Positions 60,201 to 64,000 of a stretch of 64,000 nt of DNA are shown piece after piece (the stretch's first letter is position 1; each line of letters begins with the position of its first letter). The position numbers were made by a program, and so were the translations under genes. The DNA lies in assembly GCF_017357525.1 (NCBI RefSeq), contig NZ_CP036172.1, positions 248,001-312,000 of the forward strand, written 5' to 3'. The notes under the pieces were generated by a model. That model was given only the letters and a program-made list of their open reading frames with translations, did not search any database and was not told the origin of the DNA. This DNA comes from Methanofollis aquaemaris. Its GTDB lineage: Archaea > Halobacteriota > Methanomicrobia > Methanomicrobiales > Methanofollaceae.

Positions 60201-61522
60201 AGCGCCTCGTTCCAGTACGCCACCCGGTGGTCTCCGTCGAGGACGAACTGCGGGATCGGAGAACCCTGAACAATGGCATTCAGGCGTGCGTCTTCGGCCT
60301 CCTTGTACTCGGTGATATCCCTGAGCGACTCGATCGCCCCGATGACCTCGCCCTGATCATTGTACAGGGGCGAGGCCTTCCCCCACAGGTATGCCCCGCG
60401 GCCGTCAGAAAGAAGGGGGAGGAACATCTCGGCCACGACGGTATCGCCCTCGCGTTCCAGATAGTGGTATGCGGATCCGAACTCGGCGTCAGGTTCCTGG
60501 ACGAGGTCGACGAGGATCGGGATGGCCTTCCCGTAGAAGGGCACGGCATATGCATACTCTCCCTTGCCAAGCATATCTTCCTTCTTTACCCCGGTCATCT
60601 CCTCCATCGCCCGGTTCCAGGCGATGACTCTCCTTTCGGTATCGATGACAAAGGTGGCGTCGGGGAGGAAGTCGATGATGTCCAGAAGTTTCTGACGTGC
60701 GGCCTCGCGCTCTTCTTCAGCCTTTTTCCGCTCGGTGATGTCGCGGATCGACTCGATCGCCCCGACGACCGTGCCTTTCGTGTCGTACAGCGGCGAGGCG
60801 ACGAACCAGAGATAGGCGCCTCTCCCTTCGTTCAGGCGGGGCACGAAAAATTCCGAGATCAATCTGTTCCCCTTCCGTATGACGCCGGGATAGGTGCTCC
60901 CTGCCTCCTCTTCCCCGGCCAGCACCTGATCGATGAGGAGCGGCCTCCTCTCGCCATAGAAGGGTACGGCGTATGTGAAGTCTCCCTCTCCAAGAACCTC
61001 CTCTGTTTTTATCCCGGTCATCTCCTCCATCGCCCGGTTCCAGGCGATCACCTTCCCGTCGAGGTCGACGGCAAAGGTGGCGTCGGGCAGAAAGTTGATC
61101 ACGTCGGCCATCCGCTGCCTGGATTCGCGGAGTTCGACCATCGTCCACTTCCGCTCGATGGCAAGGGTGATCTTGTGTTCGAGTTCGACGAACTGGGAGA
61201 CCGGGTCGCCTCCTTTCTGAAGATAGAAGTCGGCTCCGTGGTTGAGGGCCTCGATCACCACCTCCTCCCTCCCTTTTCCGGTGAAGAGGACGAACGGGAG
61301 GTCGCCGAAATGCGTGCGGATAAATTTGAGAAATTCGATCCCGTCCATCTCGGGCATCTGAAAGTCTGAGATGATGCCGTCGTATTTGTGTGAGTGCAGT
61401 TTTTCGATCGCTTCTGCGGCCGATCGTGCGGTCTCGACGGTGAGATGTCCTGATTGTTCCAGGAAAAGTTTGCCGATCTCAAGAAGCGCCGGTTCGTCGT
61501 CGACGTAGAGAATGGAGAACAT
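57269..61522 (-). CDS. REC-multi-PAS-GAF-PAS hybrid sensor histidine kinase
   Basis: A 1417-residue cytosolic protein. Order: receiver domain (ILYVDDEP at the start, phosphorylatable Asp in ISDFQMPEMDG, Lys in LQKGGD); PAS1 and PAS2 (FLPDATFAVDLDGKVIAWNR / FLPDATFVIDTERRVIAWNR); PAS3 (FVLDGDHRVAYWNEA); PAS4 (VVIVDEDTTISLVNHE); PAS5, again of the PAS1 type (FMPDAIFAVDLEGKVIAWNR); PAS6 (ILLIRDNRITDCN); a GAF-like domain (LRCLYAISNILEKGEAPIDGV); a last PAS; then H-box LLSSITRHDILNQI and ATPase boxes DPLLQKVFFNLVDNALRYG, EDDGVGIP and NTGLGLYLSREVL. PAS1, 2 and 5 are near-copies, evidence of internal duplication. The N-terminal receiver lets another kinase control this one. Confidence 0.93.
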   Translation of the reverse strand: MFSILYVDDEPALLEIGKLFLEQSGHLTVETARSAAEAIEKLHSHKYDGIISDFQMPEMDGIEFLKFIRTHFGDLPFVLFTGKGREEVVIEALNHGADFYLQKGGDPVSQFVELEHKITLAIERKWTMVELRESRQRMADVINFLPDATFAVDLDGKVIAWNRAMEEMTGIKTEEVLGEGDFTYAVPFYGERRPLLIDQVLAGEEEAGSTYPGVIRKGNRLISEFFVPRLNEGRGAYLWFVASPLYDTKGTVVGAIESIRDITERKKAEEEREAARQKLLDIIDFLPDATFVIDTERRVIAWNRAMEEMTGVKKEDMLGKGEYAYAVPFYGKAIPILVDLVQEPDAEFGSAYHYLEREGDTVVAEMFLPLLSDGRGAYLWGKASPLYNDQGEVIGAIESLRDITEYKEAEDARLNAIVQGSPIPQFVLDGDHRVAYWNEALEAYSGIRAAEVVGTHDHWKAFYPDERPCLADLLIDGAPDRREFAGWDEEKYTRSRFIEDAYEGTTFFPEMGENGTWLHFTAALIRDARGRVIGAVETMEDITDQRRIEEALKASEARYRTLFENSGSPVVIVDEDTTISLVNHEFERLSGYNRDEVEGRMSWQDFVACEADLQRVAGYHRLRRVDPDQVPLVYECHFKNRAMEVRNGLMSVATIPGTQQSIVAVMDVTERKKAEETRRLADLIHFMPDAIFAVDLEGKVIAWNRSIEEMTGVLAVEILGKGDHAYAVPFYGDKRPLLLDLLSSSPEELEERVYREIERHGDFLIAETGEARPQGKEVILKAFAAPLYDDAGEVTGAVQGIRDVTEFRHAEEALRESETKYRSLFEYANDAILLIRDNRITDCNPRALTIFECTREQFVGSTLSAFSPPLQPDGSDSMEIVSEKIMRALAGESQFFECQCHTSGKTPFFAEVSLNRIQLEDEVSVQAIVRDITTRKHAEEALKKKTYDLNERVKELRCLYAISNILEKGEAPIDGVIQNIAAAILPAWQYPEITAVRITVDGSMYRTALFRETEWTQERPIVAGGKTIGRVEVVYLEERPEYDEGPFLKEEENLITIIAQRIGQFVMRTRAEEERNASEAELRALFAGMTDVVIVCDAQGRYLKVAPTNPTLLYRPADELLGKTVDEVCPGPQARLFHENIERALETGGPVNFEYGLSIGGREVWFAAVISPMAVDSVILVARDITERKIAEMAIRTANEKLNLLSSITRHDILNQITVLLGYIGFTKAETTDPTVLGYIEKEEMAAESIRRQIEFTRDYQDIGVAAPVWQDVRRVIAGSVRALDVGGVALSIEFEGLEIYADPLLQKVFFNLVDNALRYGEHVTTIRFSCTEEEGGVVIVCEDDGVGIPEQFKDGIFKREYYKNTGLGLYLSREVLAITGLLIRETGEPGKGARFEISVPRRACRFVGRASGCRRD

Positions 61523-61656
61523 TTATGCCAATCTTCATATCTCTCACCTGATATAATCGCTGTGATCGGTCATTCCGGAAAAAAAGGAGGGGAGGGGATG
61601 AGGGGTGAGGGACGGCAAGGGATCGTCTCGCCCGTCCCTTTCCTTTCCCACCGCTC

Positions 61657-63663
61657 TCAGTTGAGCGTGAAATGACCGACCATCTCATCGAGGTGTGCGG
61701 CCATCCCAGCGACCTCCTGGGCGCCGCCGCCTGCCTCCTCGGCCGAGGCCGAGATCTCTTCGAGGAGGGCGGCCACCTCCTCGATGGTCTTCATTTTTTC
61801 TCGGGTCTTCTCTTTTGTCATTTCCATCGCCTCGGAGACCCTGGTCGCATCGGTGGCCTGTTCTTCGGTGGCTTTGGTGATCTGGGTCACGCTCGCCCTG
61901 ATCTCTCCTGACATCCGGACCATCTGGTCGAGGGCGTCGAGGGTCTTGCCGACACGCTCGATCCCGGTACAGATCTCGGTATACGAACTCTCGATCTCCT
62001 GTGAAGTCCTGGTGGTCTGTGCCTGGACGGTGGTGATGAGTTCTTCGATCTGGCCGGTGGCCTTCTTTGACTCGCCGGCAAGATTTCTCACCTCGCCCGC
62101 GACGACGGCAAAACCGCGCCCATGCTCGCCGGCCCTGGCCGCCTCGATGGCGGCGTTGAGCGCGAGCAGGTTGGTCTGGTTGGAGATGTCGGTGATCAGT
62201 TTGACGATCTTGTTGATCTCATGCATCTGCGAGTTGAGTCTGGCGATCTCCGCCATACTCTCCTTTGACGCGGCCTCCACCTCTTTCATCTTTGCTGCGG
62301 CGGTCTGGCCGAGTCTGCTCGCGTCTTCACCGATCTCGGCACTCTTCTCTGCGACCTGAAGCACTTCCTGGCAGGTGCCGGCCACCTCCTCGACTGCCGC
62401 CGAGAGTCCGGCCATCGCACCGGCCGATTCTTCGATCTCGTCGAGTTCGCCCTTCGAGTTGTCGGCGCCCTTCTGGCTTCGAGCCGCGATCTCTTCGACG
62501 GCCTGTGCGATCCCTTCGACGCTTCTGCTCGCCTCTCCGGTGCCGGCCTTGATCTCCCTGATGGCCCCGGCAAGGTCGAGGGTTGCGCCCCTGAGTTCTT
62601 CTCTGGTCCTCTGATAGTCCTCCTTGAGGGCCCTGAGGGGATCGTCCTCACGGATCTCAAGGGCGAAGGTGAGGTCCTGCCCTGCCATGGCGTCCATGGC
62701 AGTCTTGAGTTCTCGTGCACTCTCTTCGAGTCTTACGGCGTGCTCTTCGGCCTCTTTCTGCTGTTGCACATGCGCGGTGATGTCCTCGATCACCTCGATG
62801 TAGCCGATCCGGTCGCCGCGGCCGTCGGTGAGGTGAGCGGTGCCGACCTGGAGTGTCCTGCCTTCGTGCTCGAAGGTGGCGGCCATCCGCTCTTTCCCGC
62901 TCTTACGGAGTTGTTTTATCATACAGTTCTCGTTGTGGCAGAGCGGGCCGTTTGCGGCACTGCAGTGCCGCCCGATCGCTGCCGTGCGGTCGATGTTGAA
63001 GGTTCCGGCAAAAGCCCGGTTCATCCCGGTCCAGTTCATCGAGCGATCGGTGACCGAGATGGGGTACGGGATACTGTCGAGCACGGTTGCAAACCATTTA
63101 TTTCTCTGTTCCCCTTCCTCGGTCATTTTTCTGAGTTCGTCTTCCTGTTCCCGCTCTCTGGTGATGTCGTCAAGGGTCACCAGGAGATTTTCGGTCCCTG
63201 CGTCCCGGTCGATGATCGGGACCGCCCGATACCTGAGATGTTTCTCTCCGTCTGGCAGATTGGCAATGCATTCGCCGGAGACCTGCGTGTTCCTGGCGAG
63301 GGCCCCGGTGATCTTCTGGCCGTTTACCGGAGTGTAGGAGAGTGTGCGCAGGTTCGTCCCGGTCAGGTGTTTCTGACTGATCCCGCTCATCGCGGTGAAG
63401 GCGCGGTTCCCGTTGACGACCGAAAGGTCTCTGTCCAGGAGGAGTATGGGCGTCGGGTTCTCCATGACCGCGGCCTGGTAGAGGGTGAGTTCTGTGTTGA
63501 GGTCGTTGGCTTTTCTCTGCATCTCCCATCTTCGGGAGGTGGTGCGGTTGACGGCGGCGGCGATGGGTCTGAGGTCGGTGGTGCACGTCGTCTCGTCAAG
63601 GTGGATCGGAGACCCATTTCCTGGTGTGGCGTCAAGGGCTCCGATGATCTCTTGTACTTCCAT
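61657..63663 (-). CDS. Cytosolic methyl-accepting chemotaxis protein with two PAS domains
   Basis: 668 residues without membrane spans. PAS at about 65-175 ([21 protein letters not shown]) and 190-305 ([21 protein letters not shown]). The second PAS has a cysteine/histidine patch, [17 protein letters not shown], which could hold heme, a metal or a redox couple. A coiled coil then leads to the MCP signalling domain, with hairpin tip [20 protein letters not shown] (about 495-514) contacting CheA/CheW. The soluble receptor probably senses redox state or an internal ligand. ATG 63663; a TATA-like TTTTATTT lies upstream at about 63715. Confidence 0.92.
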   Translation of the reverse strand: MEVQEIIGALDATPGNGSPIHLDETTCTTDLRPIAAAVNRTTSRRWEMQRKANDLNTELTLYQAAVMENPTPILLLDRDLSVVNGNRAFTAMSGISQKHLTGTNLRTLSYTPVNGQKITGALARNTQVSGECIANLPDGEKHLRYRAVPIIDRDAGTENLLVTLDDITREREQEDELRKMTEEGEQRNKWFATVLDSIPYPISVTDRSMNWTGMNRAFAGTFNIDRTAAIGRHCSAANGPLCHNENCMIKQLRKSGKERMAATFEHEGRTLQVGTAHLTDGRGDRIGYIEVIEDITAHVQQQKEAEEHAVRLEESARELKTAMDAMAGQDLTFALEIREDDPLRALKEDYQRTREELRGATLDLAGAIREIKAGTGEASRSVEGIAQAVEEIAARSQKGADNSKGELDEIEESAGAMAGLSAAVEEVAGTCQEVLQVAEKSAEIGEDASRLGQTAAAKMKEVEAASKESMAEIARLNSQMHEINKIVKLITDISNQTNLLALNAAIEAARAGEHGRGFAVVAGEVRNLAGESKKATGQIEELITTVQAQTTRTSQEIESSYTEICTGIERVGKTLDALDQMVRMSGEIRASVTQITKATEEQATDATRVSEAMEMTKEKTREKMKTIEEVAALLEEISASAEEAGGGAQEVAGMAAHLDEMVGHFTLN

Positions 63664-63841
63664 GTTTTAGCCTCGAAAGAGTTCCCGCCCCCTTTGCTCT
63701 GTAGAGGGACGGCAAATAAAAGGGGTTTCATGCGGTCATTTTGAGGATCAGGGCCGCAAAAGATCTTGTAGTCGACGTCATCTACAGAGGGGGATATTCT
63801 CAGGTTATTATTGGCAAAGCTTATAATTTTCTATCAACCAT

Positions 63842-63994
63842 ATGGATCTAATTAATATAGTTAACGTATTTTTTGAAGTACATGAAGGTCAAGAAATTAT
63901 CTTTTCAGGAGATTTGCGCGCCGTTGCGGGGCGCATGTTGGCATTTCTGGGTGTTGTAAAAATCATCATGATGGATTTCTCTGCGGAGGGGTGA
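63842..63994 (+). CDS. Possible 50-residue small protein at the window end
   Basis: ORF MDLINIVNVFFEVHEGQEII ... KIIMMDFSAEG, in an AT-rich patch. A TATA-like CTTATAATTTTC lies at about 63817-63828, close enough for a leaderless start. Composition is protein-like, but length and position near the edge make this weak. Confidence 0.3.
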   Translation: MDLINIVNVFFEVHEGQEIIFSGDLRAVAGRMLAFLGVVKIIMMDFSAEG

Positions 63995-64000
63995 TCGGCC

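Noticed and set aside
59351-61369. A 672-codon open frame on the plus strand
   Set aside because: Antisense to the large PAS kinase; His/Asp/Arg-rich text with no family features. GC-rich codon bias keeps this frame open.
1-64000. CRISPR arrays, tRNA/rRNA genes, insertion sequences with transposase
   Set aside because: No regularly spaced direct repeats, no tRNA or rRNA signatures and no transposase or integrase reading frame seen on either strand.

Overview
The window comes from a methanogenic euryarchaeon, most likely of the order Methanomicrobiales (something like Methanofollis or Methanoculleus; the genus is a guess). The support is a clear Mmp10 gene (the radical-SAM arginine methylase of methyl-coenzyme M reductase), archaeal TATA-type promoters, archaeal type IV pilins, an archaeal THUMP-type tRNA methylase, an ArcS-type DUF5591 protein, DUF2115, and secreted proteins of the methanogen surface class. 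Coding DNA is GC-rich, with a conspicuously AT-richer island at about 7.28-10.28 kb. I found no rRNA, tRNA, CRISPR array or transposase.

Layout. 0-4.7 kb: the end of a type IV pilus operon (secretion ATPase, TadC/ArlJ-like membrane protein, four different pilin-like proteins). 5-7.1 kb: an HTH regulator and a DHA2-type drug exporter. 7.25-10.3 kb: two overlapping AAA ATPase genes behind a pair of perfect operator-like palindromes. 10.4-18.7 kb: acetamidase plus APC permease; an iron- or corrinoid-type ABC importer with a small surface protein; a SagB-type oxidoreductase; a UspA-UspA-GNAT fusion. 19-28 kb: two tiny ORFs, a 5'-nucleotidase, DUF2115, Mmp10, and several secreted or anchored surface proteins. 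28-32 kb: two tandem acyl-CoA synthetases, then a wrecked SLC13-type permease. 32.5-40 kb: an EVE-domain protein, myo-inositol-phosphate synthase, a possible nuclease-fold protein, two divergent tRNA-modification genes, and a fluoride riboswitch in front of crcB and DUF190. 40.4-47.7 kb: a dynamin-like GTPase with enolase, a repeat-rich gene graveyard, and a CooC-type ATPase. 47.8-64 kb: an alpha-toroid protein, a potassium channel, a second EVE protein, an HI0933-type flavoprotein, a fasciclin protein, a P5C reductase, and a large sensory block: two PAS histidine kinases (one a 1417-residue REC-multi-PAS protein), a STAS-like protein and a cytosolic chemoreceptor.

The intergenic DNA between 22 and 46 kb carries several families of dispersed repeats. 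The best defined has GCCTTCCC/GGGAAGGC termini around a GC hairpin. They mix with pseudogenes: an internally deleted permease, a decayed second copy of the DUF5591 gene, and a piece resembling a DnaJ C-terminus. The most convincing regulatory discovery is the fluoride aptamer at 38.72 kb. The best candidate for an undescribed system is the AT-rich ATPase pair, with the nested-palindrome repeat family second.
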